From Microbacterium sp. CGR2 (lineage in GTDB: Bacteria; Actinomycetota; Actinomycetes; Actinomycetales; Microbacteriaceae), in assembly GCF_003626735.1 (NCBI RefSeq), contig NZ_RBHX01000001.1, positions 124,001 to 188,000 of the forward strand: 64,000 nucleotides of DNA, read 5' to 3'. The notes below the pieces were generated by a model. It was not told the DNA's origin, did no database searches, and saw only the letters and a program-made list of their open reading frames with translations. The translations under genes were made by a program, and so were the position numbers. Shown piece by piece: positions 8,514 to 17,679 of this stretch (position 1 is the stretch's first letter; every line of letters begins with the position of its first letter).

Positions 8514-11437
8514 GAGTTCGCCTTGGTCGCCGCCTTCGCAGCCGCATTCGCCGCCCGCGTCGCCGCCGCCTTCTTCGCTGCGGCCGACCGCGCTGCCGAC
8601 GTCGCGGTGTCGGACTTCGCCGCCTTCGTCGCCGTCGTCTTCGTCACCGACGCCTTGGCCGGCGCCTTTTTGGTCGCCGTCTTCTTCGCGGCCGTCTTCT
8701 TCGCGGCCGTCTTGGCAGGGGCCTTCTTTGCAGGGGCCTTCTTTGCAGCGCTCGATCGCGCTCCGCGCTTCGGGGCGGGCCCCTTGGCGCGCTTGTCGGC
8801 GAGCATCTCCACGGCGACTTCGAACGTGATGTCTTCCACCGTCTGACCGCGCGGGATCGTCACGTTCGTCTCACCGTCGGTCACGTAGGCGCCGAAGCGT
8901 CCGTCGCGAATACGGATCGGCTTGCCGCTGACCGGGTCGGCGTCGAACTCCGCGAGCGCACTGGATGCACGGCGGGCACCGTACTTCGGCTGCGCGTAGA
9001 TCTCGAGAGCCTGCTCGAGGGTGACGTCGAAGATCTGCGATTCGCTCTCCAGCGATCGGGAGTCGGTCCCCTTCTTCAGATAGGGTCCGAACCTTCCGTT
9101 CTGCGCGGTGATCTCCTCGCCGGATTCCGGGTCGGCGCCGACGACGCGCGGCAGGCTCAGCAGCTGCAACGCGGTGTCGAGCTCGATCGTGTCGACAGAC
9201 ATGGATCGGAACAGGGAGGCGGTGCGGGGCTTGGGCGCCGCGGCTTTCTTCGTTCCGCGCTTCGGCTTGGGCGCTTCGACCACTTCTCCGGTCGTCTCGT
9301 CGACCGCGGCGTCGTCCGACACCGGGTCGTTCTCCTGGACGTAGGGGCCGAACCTGCCGTCCTTGACGACGACGATCTTGCCGTTCTCCGGGTTCTCGCC
9401 GAGCACCCGGTCGCCGGCCACGGGGGCATCGATGAGCTCCTGCGCTTTCGCCGGGGTGAGCTCGTCGGGTGCGAGGTCTTCGGGGACGTTGACGATACGC
9501 GGCTTGGCGTCGGGGTTCTCCGGATCGGCGACCTCGAGGTAGGGACCGTACTTGCCGAAGCGGAGCGTGGCCGTGTCGGTGATGGGGGTCGAGTTCAGAG
9601 CCCGAGCATCGATCTCCCCGAGGTTGTCGACCACCTGACGCAGTCCCTCGCGGGAGTCCGAACCGAAGTAGAACGATTTGAGCCACTCGACGCGGTTCTG
9701 CTCGCCACGGGCGATGGTGTCGAGGTCGTCTTCGAGTGCGGCCGTGAAGTCATAGTCGACGAGGGCACCGAAGTGCTCTTCGAGGAGCCGCACGACACTG
9801 AAGGCGAGCCAGGTGGGAACGAGAGCCTGACCACGCTTGACGGCGTAGCCGCGGTCGAGGATCGTCTCCGGGATCGATGCGAAGGTGGACGGTCGCCCGA
9901 TCCCCTTCTCCTCCAGCACCTTGACGAGCGATGCTTCGGTGTAGCGGGGCTTGGGGGTCGTGCGGTGCCCCTTGGCCTCGGCATCCGACACGGCGAGCTG
10001 GTCGCCCACCGTCACGGCCGGAAGCGACTGGTTCTCCGCGGCATCCGCGTCGCCGCGCTTCTCGTCACGGCCTTCTTCATACGCTTCGAGGAAACCCTTG
10101 AAGGTGTAGACGGTGCCGGATGCCGTGAACTCGGCGAGCTGAGCAGCGCCCGTTCCCTGGAGTTCCGCGGAGGTGTCGACGGCGATGGTGACCGTCGTGG
10201 TCTCGTACTTCGCGTCGGCCATCTGGCTGGCGACGGTGCGCTTCCAGATGAGGTCGTAGAGACGCTGCTCGTCGCGGTCGAGCTCTTTCGACAGCGACGC
10301 CGGCGTGCGGAAGTTCTCGCCGGAGGGGCGGATCGCCTCGTGGGCCTCCTGAGCGTTCTTGCTCTTGGACTTGTACACGCGCGGCTTCAGTGGCACTGCG
10401 GCGTCGCCGTAGAGGGCGACAGCCTGACTCCGGGCTGCCTGCACCGCTTGGGTGCTCAGCGCCGTGGAGTCCGTTCGCATATAGGTGATGTACCCCTTCT
10501 CATAGAGGCGCTGCGCGACCCCCATCGCCTGCTTCGCCCCCATCGAGAGCTTGCGCCCCGCTTCCTGCTGCATCGTGGAGGTGGTGAAGGGCGCGTACGG
10601 GCTGCGGGTGCCGGGCTTGGCCTCGACCTTGGTGACCGTCCCCGCTCCGACGGCATCGATGGCCTGAGCCAGGGCTGCGGCCTCGGCCTCGGCGAGAATG
10701 ACGACGGCCTTCTTGAGCTTTCCGGCGTCGTCGAAGTCGGTGCCGCGGGCGAGCTGACCGCCGTCGACGCGGACCAGACGGATCTTGAAGGACGTCTGCG
10801 CCGCGGCCGCCGCTGCATCGACATCCCAGTACTCGGCCGAGACGAAGGCCATGCGCTCACGCTCGCGGTCGACGATCAGGCGGGTGGCGGCGGACTGCAC
10901 GCGCCCTGCCGAGATGCCCGTCTTGACCTTGTACCAGAGCACCGGGGAGACATCCCAGCCATAGAGGCGGTCGAGAATACGACGGGTCTCCTGCGCGTCG
11001 ACCAGATCGTGGTCGAGTTCGCGAGTATTGCCGATCGCGGCCTGGATCGCATCCTTGGTGATCTCGTGGAAGACCATCCGCTTGACGGGAACCTTGGGCT
11101 TGAGGGTCTCCAGCAGGTGCCAGGCGATCGCCTCTCCTTCGCGGTCCTCATCAGTGGCGAGCAGAAGCTCGTCTGCGGTCTTCAACGCGCGCTTGAGTTC
11201 GGCGACCGTCTTGGTCTTCCGATCGGAGACGACGTAGTACGGGTCGAACCCGTTTTCGATGTCGATCGAGTACTTCCCGTAGGCGTCCTTGTCGGCGGCG
11301 GGAATGTCCTTCTTGTCAGCGAGGTCGCGAATGTGGCCGACGGAGCTGAGCACCTCGTAGCCGTCGCCGAGGTATCCCTGAATAGACCGCATCTTCGTCG
11401 GGGACTCGACGATGACGAGCTTCTTGCCTTCAGCCAA
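8510..11437 (-). CDS. topA: type I DNA topoisomerase
   Basis: It relaxes negative supercoils. From N-terminus: Toprim domain (KLVIVESPTK, then ATDEDREGEAIAW), the topoisomerase IA core with the active Tyr in GYITYMRTDSTAL, four C-terminal topoisomerase repeats, and a Lys/Ala-rich tail of about 80 residues built from KKAPAK/KKTAAK units. This tail type is known in actinobacterial TopA and aids processivity. The TTG at 11437 is chosen: it gives LAEGKKLVIVESP and follows AAAGGA by 8 nt; the upstream ATG at 11470 has no ribosome site. It heads topA-tmk-holB. Confidence 0.95.
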   Translation of the reverse strand: MAEGKKLVIVESPTKMRSIQGYLGDGYEVLSSVGHIRDLADKKDIPAADKDAYGKYSIDIENGFDPYYVVSDRKTKTVAELKRALKTADELLLATDEDREGEAIAWHLLETLKPKVPVKRMVFHEITKDAIQAAIGNTRELDHDLVDAQETRRILDRLYGWDVSPVLWYKVKTGISAGRVQSAATRLIVDRERERMAFVSAEYWDVDAAAAAAQTSFKIRLVRVDGGQLARGTDFDDAGKLKKAVVILAEAEAAALAQAIDAVGAGTVTKVEAKPGTRSPYAPFTTSTMQQEAGRKLSMGAKQAMGVAQRLYEKGYITYMRTDSTALSTQAVQAARSQAVALYGDAAVPLKPRVYKSKSKNAQEAHEAIRPSGENFRTPASLSKELDRDEQRLYDLIWKRTVASQMADAKYETTTVTIAVDTSAELQGTGAAQLAEFTASGTVYTFKGFLEAYEEGRDEKRGDADAAENQSLPAVTVGDQLAVSDAEAKGHRTTPKPRYTEASLVKVLEEKGIGRPSTFASIPETILDRGYAVKRGQALVPTWLAFSVVRLLEEHFGALVDYDFTAALEDDLDTIARGEQNRVEWLKSFYFGSDSREGLRQVVDNLGEIDARALNSTPITDTATLRFGKYGPYLEVADPENPDAKPRIVNVPEDLAPDELTPAKAQELIDAPVAGDRVLGENPENGKIVVVKDGRFGPYVQENDPVSDDAAVDETTGEVVEAPKPKRGTKKAAAPKPRTASLFRSMSVDTIELDTALQLLSLPRVVGADPESGEEITAQNGRFGPYLKKGTDSRSLESESQIFDVTLEQALEIYAQPKYGARRASSALAEFDADPVSGKPIRIRDGRFGAYVTDGETNVTIPRGQTVEDITFEVAVEMLADKRAKGPAPKRGARSSAAKKAPAKKAPAKTAAKKTAAKKTATKKAPAKASVTKTTATKAAKSDTATSAARSAAAKKAAATRAANAAAKAATKANS

Positions 11438-11514
11438 GGGTGCGTCCTTTCTTCGAAGCACACCATACACACCACTGTGTGGGGTCGTTCACAGTGAGCG
11501 AGGTAGCGCAGCCG

Positions 11515-11844
11515 TCATTGACCCTCGGGTGGCCCGGCACGGGCGTGGGAGACGGCAGCGAGTCCAGCGTACGCCGCCTGCACCTCCACGGTCGCCACGA
11601 AGCCCTGGATCGTGCACCCGGTGAGGGCTGCCCCGCCGGCGCTCGCGACCCGCGCGGCGAGCGCGCACGGCTCTTCCGGAGACGGCACGGCACCGCTCGC
11701 CGCGTCGGCGGCAGCGAGCGCCGCGGCATCCGCGGCGCCGGCGACACGCTGTGAGGTGACGGCCGCCCCACCGACCGCGGCGAGCCCGATCGATAGAACG
11801 GCGGCGACGCTGAGGATTCCCGCCGCGAGCGCTGAGCCGGCCAT
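11515..11844 (-). CDS. TadE/G-like pilus-associated protein (Rv3654c type)
   Basis: This 109-residue protein consists of an N-terminal hydrophobic helix (GSALAAGILSVAAVLSIGLA) followed by VTSQRVAGAADAAALAAAD, the usual TadG-like start of helicase/secretion-neighbourhood TadE-like proteins. A Cys pair (EEPCALA and LTGCTI) may form a disulfide outside the membrane. It is the last gene of the pilus locus and starts one base inside the stop of the TadE gene (TGATG). It is probably a minor pilin or pilus-anchoring subunit. Confidence 0.8.
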   Translation of the reverse strand: MAGSALAAGILSVAAVLSIGLAAVGGAAVTSQRVAGAADAAALAAADAASGAVPSPEEPCALAARVASAGGAALTGCTIQGFVATVEVQAAYAGLAAVSHARAGPPEGQ

Positions 11845-12311
11845 CAGCGTCCTCCGTCGAGTGCACAGCTCGACGCGTGAAGGGGAACAGTGATGACGGC
11901 ACCGATGGACACATCGACGGACGCCGTCACGCAGACGAGGTCGCCGGCGCGGGATGACGCGGCGGCGGCTCCGGGAACCGCCCGACTGACCACACCGGCG
12001 GCCGCGCCGGACGACTCGCCGCGTCCGAGGAGGCGAGCGGCGTCGGCCGAGGCGTCTTGGAGTGCCACCTGGCGAGACGCCGCCCCGAGGGCACTCACCC
12101 CGAGCACGATGACGAGCACGACCGCCGGGAGCGCGAGGGCGAGTTCGGCGGCGACCGATCCTCGATCGCCGCCGAAGCGCACCCGTGTGATCGACCCGGG
12201 AATCCGGCGAGACGCTCCGGCCGCGGGAGTGCGGCGAGGCGGGCTGCCTGAACTCGCGCCATCCCGGCGTACCGCGCATACCGCGAGAGGGGCCCGAGTC
12301 GCGAGCATCAC
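11844..12311 (-). CDS. TadE family minor pilin-like protein
   Basis: Residues 47-75 carry the TadE signature DRGSVAAELALALPAVVLV, with the conserved Glu five residues into the helix as in pseudopilins. The tail is periplasmic-type and has two Cys (DLVCVTA, ASSCALD). The first about 45 residues are Arg/Pro-rich and have no known counterpart; a later start is possible, but the ATG at 12311 overlaps the preceding TGA by 4 bp, which favours it. Length 155. Confidence 0.78.
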   Translation of the reverse strand: MMLATRAPLAVCAVRRDGASSGSPPRRTPAAGASRRIPGSITRVRFGGDRGSVAAELALALPAVVLVIVLGVSALGAASRQVALQDASADAARLLGRGESSGAAAGVVSRAVPGAAAASSRAGDLVCVTASVDVSIGAVITVPLHASSCALDGGR

Positions 12312-12505
12312 GCCACCGTCAGCGCCCGGCGGACCAGGTCGGTCAGGATGCCGCGCACTTCGTCGGACCGCATGATGACGACGAGGAGGCCGGCGAAGGC
12401 CACGGCGGCCATCGTCGTGATCGCGTACTCAGCGGTCGCTGCTCCGGTGTCGTCTCCGAAGAGTGTCGCCGCGCGATGAGAGGTCAGCGTGGGAATGGTG
12501 TTCAT
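12308..12505 (-). CDS. DUF4244 Flp-type pilin
   Basis: This 65-residue protein has the pattern GAATAEYAITTMAAVAFAGLLV, a Flp pilin-like prepilin segment with Glu-Tyr after the predicted cleavage site and one hydrophobic helix. It is probably the major pilus subunit of this Tad locus. The start at 12505 is preferred because GAAGGA lies 6 nt upstream; an ATG at 12538 would put the ribosome site inside the gene. No prepilin peptidase gene is seen nearby. Confidence 0.85.
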   Translation of the reverse strand: MNTIPTLTSHRAATLFGDDTGAATAEYAITTMAAVAFAGLLVVIMRSDEVRGILTDLVRRALTVA

Positions 12506-12563
12506 GGTGTTCCTTCTTTCTCTGAGGATGCGTCGCATCCGGTGGAGGGTGATGCGGGAGTGG

Positions 12564-13469
12564 TCATAGAGGAAGGGGCGTCGAACGGAGAACGCTCAGC
12601 AGGAGCGGAGCGACCCCGAGGAGGAGGAAAGCCGGAAGTGTGCAGACGCCGAGGGGGACGAGCAACCGGGTCGAGAGCTTGGCTGCGCGAATGCGCCCCT
12701 GGATGCGTGACGCGTGACGATCCTGCGCCGCCGAGGCGCGAAGCAGTTCGCCGGCGGGCACACCGGCCGCCCGCGAGAGGTCGAGGACGGTGCGGATGCG
12801 CTCCTCTTGATCTGCCCCGGATGCCGAACTGTCCGCCACCAGCCGCAGCGCCCGGTCGATGGACGCTCCGCCTGAGAGCGCGACCGCGACCAGCTCCGCC
12901 CGCATCCCGGGGGTGCCCGGTGCCGGGGCCGCCCGGCGAAGAAGTCGTCGCGTCCAGAACCGAGCCGCCAGCACGAGCAGCAGTCCGGCGATCACGCATG
13001 CGGCACCGAGCGGATTTCCGACGATCACTCCGATCGTGTCGAAACCGAGCGCGAACCCGAGGAGGAGACCGGCGAACGGCATCCACAGCAGCAGCCGGGC
13101 GGTGCCCGCGGGTTCCGCGAGGGCGATGCGCACGTCATCCGCCGCCGATGCCGCGTCGCGCAGCGTCTCCGCGATCATGCGCAGCACCTCGGCGAGCGGC
13201 GCACCGACCGTCGTCGCCACCTCCCAGGCGGCGGCCAGATCCGCCCATGCCCCTCCCTCGGCCTCGATGGCGCTGACCAGCGGAGTGCCGGACTCGACAC
13301 GACTGACGATCGCTGACGCGTGTGTGTCACCGGTGCCCGCGAGGTGGTGCCACGCCACGAGCGGCACGGCACCCGCCTGCAACAGCACCGCCAGGGTCTG
13401 CACCGAGGTGGCGGCATCCGCTCCCCCGTGCTGCCCCGCGTCGACCCCTCGACGCAACGACGTCACCAC
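12564..13469 (-). CDS. type II secretion F-domain protein (TadB/TadC-like)
   Basis: This is the inner-membrane platform of the pilus machine. The 301-residue protein looks like two T2SF-like halves. The first holds the EAEGGAWADLAAAWEVATTVGAPL segment type and about residues 60-150. The second, from about 190, holds LSGGASIDRALRLVAD and ends in LVPLGVCTLPAFLLLGVAPLL. Membrane segments lie near 130, 155 and at the C-terminus. M. tuberculosis has two separate proteins here (Rv3658c, Rv3657c), so fusion or compaction is likely. It overlaps tadA by 7 bp. Confidence 0.85.
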   Translation of the reverse strand: MVTSLRRGVDAGQHGGADAATSVQTLAVLLQAGAVPLVAWHHLAGTGDTHASAIVSRVESGTPLVSAIEAEGGAWADLAAAWEVATTVGAPLAEVLRMIAETLRDAASAADDVRIALAEPAGTARLLLWMPFAGLLLGFALGFDTIGVIVGNPLGAACVIAGLLLVLAARFWTRRLLRRAAPAPGTPGMRAELVAVALSGGASIDRALRLVADSSASGADQEERIRTVLDLSRAAGVPAGELLRASAAQDRHASRIQGRIRAAKLSTRLLVPLGVCTLPAFLLLGVAPLLLSVLRSTPLPL

Positions 13470-14473
13470 GGGTTGACCTCTTCGATGTCGAGGCGGTCAC
13501 GCGTGACGGTGAAGCGTCCGACCTGGGCGATGCGGCGGGTCCCGTCGGGCGCCCGCTCGAGATGAAGCACGATCGTGAAGGCACTGACCGCCTGCCGGGC
13601 GAGGGCGACGGCATCCATGTCGGCGAGTGCTCCGAGTGCCTCGAGGCGAGCGGGCACGTCGCGAAGGCCGCTGGCATGCAGAGTGCCCGCGCCGCCGTCG
13701 TGCCCCGTGTTGAGCGCAGTGAGCAGTTCGCGGATCTCTTCTCCTCGACACTCCCCCACCACGAGGCGGTCAGGGCGCATTCGCAGCGACTCGCGCACCA
13801 GCCGCGCGAGGCTGATGCCGCCCGCGCCCTCGAGATTCGCCTGTCGCGCTTCGAGAGCGACGTGATGCGGGTGACGAGGACGAAGCTCAGCCACATCTTC
13901 GATCGTGACGATGCGCTCGGCGGCCGGCACCTCAGAGAGGAGAGCCGACAGCAGGGTGGTCTTACCGGTTCCGGTGCCTCCGGTGATCAGGATGTTCGCA
14001 CGGTCGGCGACCAACCCCATCAGCCAGCTCTGCTGTCTCGCATCGAAGGATCCGAGTGCCGCCAGAGCCTCGAGATCGGCCGCGCGCACCCGAGGGATGC
14101 GGATCGACAGTGCGGTGCCTGTCGTCGCCACCGGCGCCAGGACGGCATGCACCCGGATGCCGGAGTCGAGCCTGACATCGACGCACGGTGCCTGGTCGTC
14201 GAGATGGCGCCCACCGAGTCCGACCAGTGCCACGGCAAGGTCGCGGACCTCGCGCTCCGAGGCGCGCCACGCAGAGATCGCCTCCGCTCCACTCCCGCGG
14301 TCGACGAACAGGCCGCACGCACCGTTGACGAACACGTCGGTGACGGCTTCATCTGCACAGTGCTCCGCCAGGGCACCGAAGGCCGGGTCCATGCGCAGGG
14401 GCTCGCCGGTGGCGGACATCGGCGGTGCCGTGGAGCTGCTGTTCCGCGGTTGGATGACGAACGAATCGGGCAT
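13463..14473 (-). CDS. tadA: TadA family pilus assembly ATPase
   Basis: This secretion ATPase powers pilus assembly. The 336-residue protein shows Walker A GGTGTGKTT, the Asp box EDVAELR, Walker B LVVGECRGEE with the conserved Glu, and the His box TGHDGGAGTLHA. The N-terminal part is shorter than in long TadA/CpaF proteins, as in the Rv3659c group. It is the first gene of the locus 14473-11515, whose genes overlap or nearly touch. The ATG at 14473 is the first start in frame. Upstream lies a 386-bp gene-free region. Confidence 0.93.
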   Translation of the reverse strand: MPDSFVIQPRNSSSTAPPMSATGEPLRMDPAFGALAEHCADEAVTDVFVNGACGLFVDRGSGAEAISAWRASEREVRDLAVALVGLGGRHLDDQAPCVDVRLDSGIRVHAVLAPVATTGTALSIRIPRVRAADLEALAALGSFDARQQSWLMGLVADRANILITGGTGTGKTTLLSALLSEVPAAERIVTIEDVAELRPRHPHHVALEARQANLEGAGGISLARLVRESLRMRPDRLVVGECRGEEIRELLTALNTGHDGGAGTLHASGLRDVPARLEALGALADMDAVALARQAVSAFTIVLHLERAPDGTRRIAQVGRFTVTRDRLDIEEVNPW

Positions 14474-14859
14474 ACAGGGACGCTAGACGCCGCCGTCCTC
14501 GTCACAGCGGCGGACACCGGTCGACGGCCGAGCGCTGTGCACAAGCCCACGCATTCATCGGTGGTGGAGTACGCATACCCGGCTGCGAGAGGGAGCGCTC
14601 TCACACGAGAGGGCGACACCTCATGGGGGGAATGAAGTGCCGCCCGGAGCGCGCGCGTTCGGGGGAAACGGGCGCACCAAAGCCAGAATCAGAATTCGGC
14701 TGTCGTCGAGTGTACGCAAGGCAGGCGTCCTGACAAAACCCGCCGCAGTACCGACTTTCGGCGGTAGGCGGCGCCGGTGCCCGGGGATAGATTCGCCCTC
14801 ACATGGTCGCGCCCCGACGCGGCCGCTCGACCCGTGACGCCGCAAAGGAGCGCCTGCCG
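14474..14859. other. gene-free region between divergent tadA and acs
   Basis: This 386-bp region must hold the promoters of both tadA (minus) and acs (plus). An open frame at 14621-14911 minus looks like a shadow: Arg-rich and overlapping acs. A GATAGATT element sits at about 14785 and an inverted CCGACTTTCGGCGG-like stretch near 14750. The acs ribosome site AAAGGAG is at about 14844. I could not assign a regulator site with confidence. Confidence 0.5.
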
Positions 14860-16827
<1,968 letters not shown>

Positions 16828-16835
16828 CACCCGTG

Positions 16836-16879
16836 AGACGAAACGCCCCACGTTCCGAGGAACGTGGGGCGTTTCGTCT
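16836..16879. terminator. bidirectional terminator between acs and RidA gene
   Basis: A perfect 21-bp inverted repeat with a 2-nt loop lies between two convergent genes, 8 bp after the acs stop. The outer bases AGACGAAACG recur in the repeat at 24316-24367. Confidence 0.85.
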
Positions 16880-16889
16880 GGCGGAGCTG

Positions 16890-17348
16890 TCAAGCGAGGA
16901 TGAACGTGACCTCGACCTCGACGGGGCTGTCGAGCGGGAGCACCGGCACACCGACGGCCGCACGCGCATGGCGGCCGGCTTCACCGAAGATCTCGCCGAG
17001 CACGTCGCTGGCTCCGTTGATGACTCCGGGTTGTCCGGAGAACTCGGGAACGGAGGCGACGAAGCCGCCGAGCCGCAGCACACCGGCGATCCGGTCGACG
17101 CCGCCCGCGGCATCCGCGGCCGCGGCGAGAGCATTGAGCGCGCACGTGCGCGCGTACGTCTTCGCGTCTTCCGCTGTGACGTCCGCACCGACCTTGCCGG
17201 TGGCAGGCAGCGCACCGGCGACGAAGGGCAACTGCCCGGAGGTGTAGACCAACCCGTCGTGCACCACGGCGGGAACATACGCGGCCACCGGGGCGGCGAC
17301 CGCGGGGAGCACGATGCCGAGTTCGGCGAGGCGCGCGGCGACGGTCAC
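16890..17348 (-). CDS. RidA family protein
   Basis: A Rid/YjgF-fold protein of 152 residues; RidA members hydrolyse reactive enamine/imine intermediates of PLP enzymes. Seen: HDGLVYTSGQLPF, then the C-terminal segment VPVLPLDSPVEVEVTF. The canonical catalytic Arg near position 105 of RidA (in NRATxR-type motifs) is not obvious; the equivalent part reads GRHARAAVGVP, so it may belong to a non-archetypal Rid group. The GTG start overlaps the upstream small gene by 4 bp. In M. tuberculosis the matching gene is Rv3678c. Confidence 0.88.
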   Translation of the reverse strand: MTVAARLAELGIVLPAVAAPVAAYVPAVVHDGLVYTSGQLPFVAGALPATGKVGADVTAEDAKTYARTCALNALAAAADAAGGVDRIAGVLRLGGFVASVPEFSGQPGVINGASDVLGEIFGEAGRHARAAVGVPVLPLDSPVEVEVTFILA

Positions 17349-17569
17349 GCGGCCCCTCCCTCGAACTGGCGCGCTGCTTCGGCGGCGGCTGCGAGGCCCG
17401 AGTTCGCGGAGGAATCCGTCGTCACCGGACGCTTCAGGTAAGCGACAAGGCCACCCTCGGGTCCCTGCACGACCTGGACCAGCTCCCAGCCCTGCTTGCC
17501 CCAGTTGTTGAGAATGGCTGCGGTGTTGTGGATCAGCAGCGGGGTGGTGAGGTACTCCCACGTGGTCAT
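17345..17569 (-). CDS. small DUF4177-like protein
   Basis: This 74-residue protein begins TTWEYLTTPLL and continues with LNNWGKQGWELVQVV, the Trp-Glu-Tyr and GWELV pattern of DUF4177 proteins. The tail is Ala-rich. No function is established. AGGAG stands 4 nt before the ATG. It is co-translated with the RidA gene and divergent from ponA2, 110 bp away; this pairing is conserved in other Actinobacteria. Confidence 0.8.
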   Translation of the reverse strand: MTTWEYLTTPLLIHNTAAILNNWGKQGWELVQVVQGPEGGLVAYLKRPVTTDSSANSGLAAAAEAARQFEGGAA

Positions 17570-17666
17570 GGCACTCCTGTCGATTCGGGCGCGACACCGG
17601 GCTGCGGGGCTCGAACGCCCTTCAGATGGTGCCGGCTCGTCAAAGGTGGTATTCAGGGAACTCCCC

Positions 17667-17672
17667 TACGAT
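17667..17672 (+). promoter_or_regulatory. candidate -10 (TACGAT) for leaderless ponA2
   Basis: TACGAT is followed by 7 nt and then the ponA2 ATG. No Shine-Dalgarno sequence is present in that gap. A -10 with this spacing would start transcription at the A of ATG. Confidence 0.55.
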
Positions 17673-17679
17673 CAAGCGT

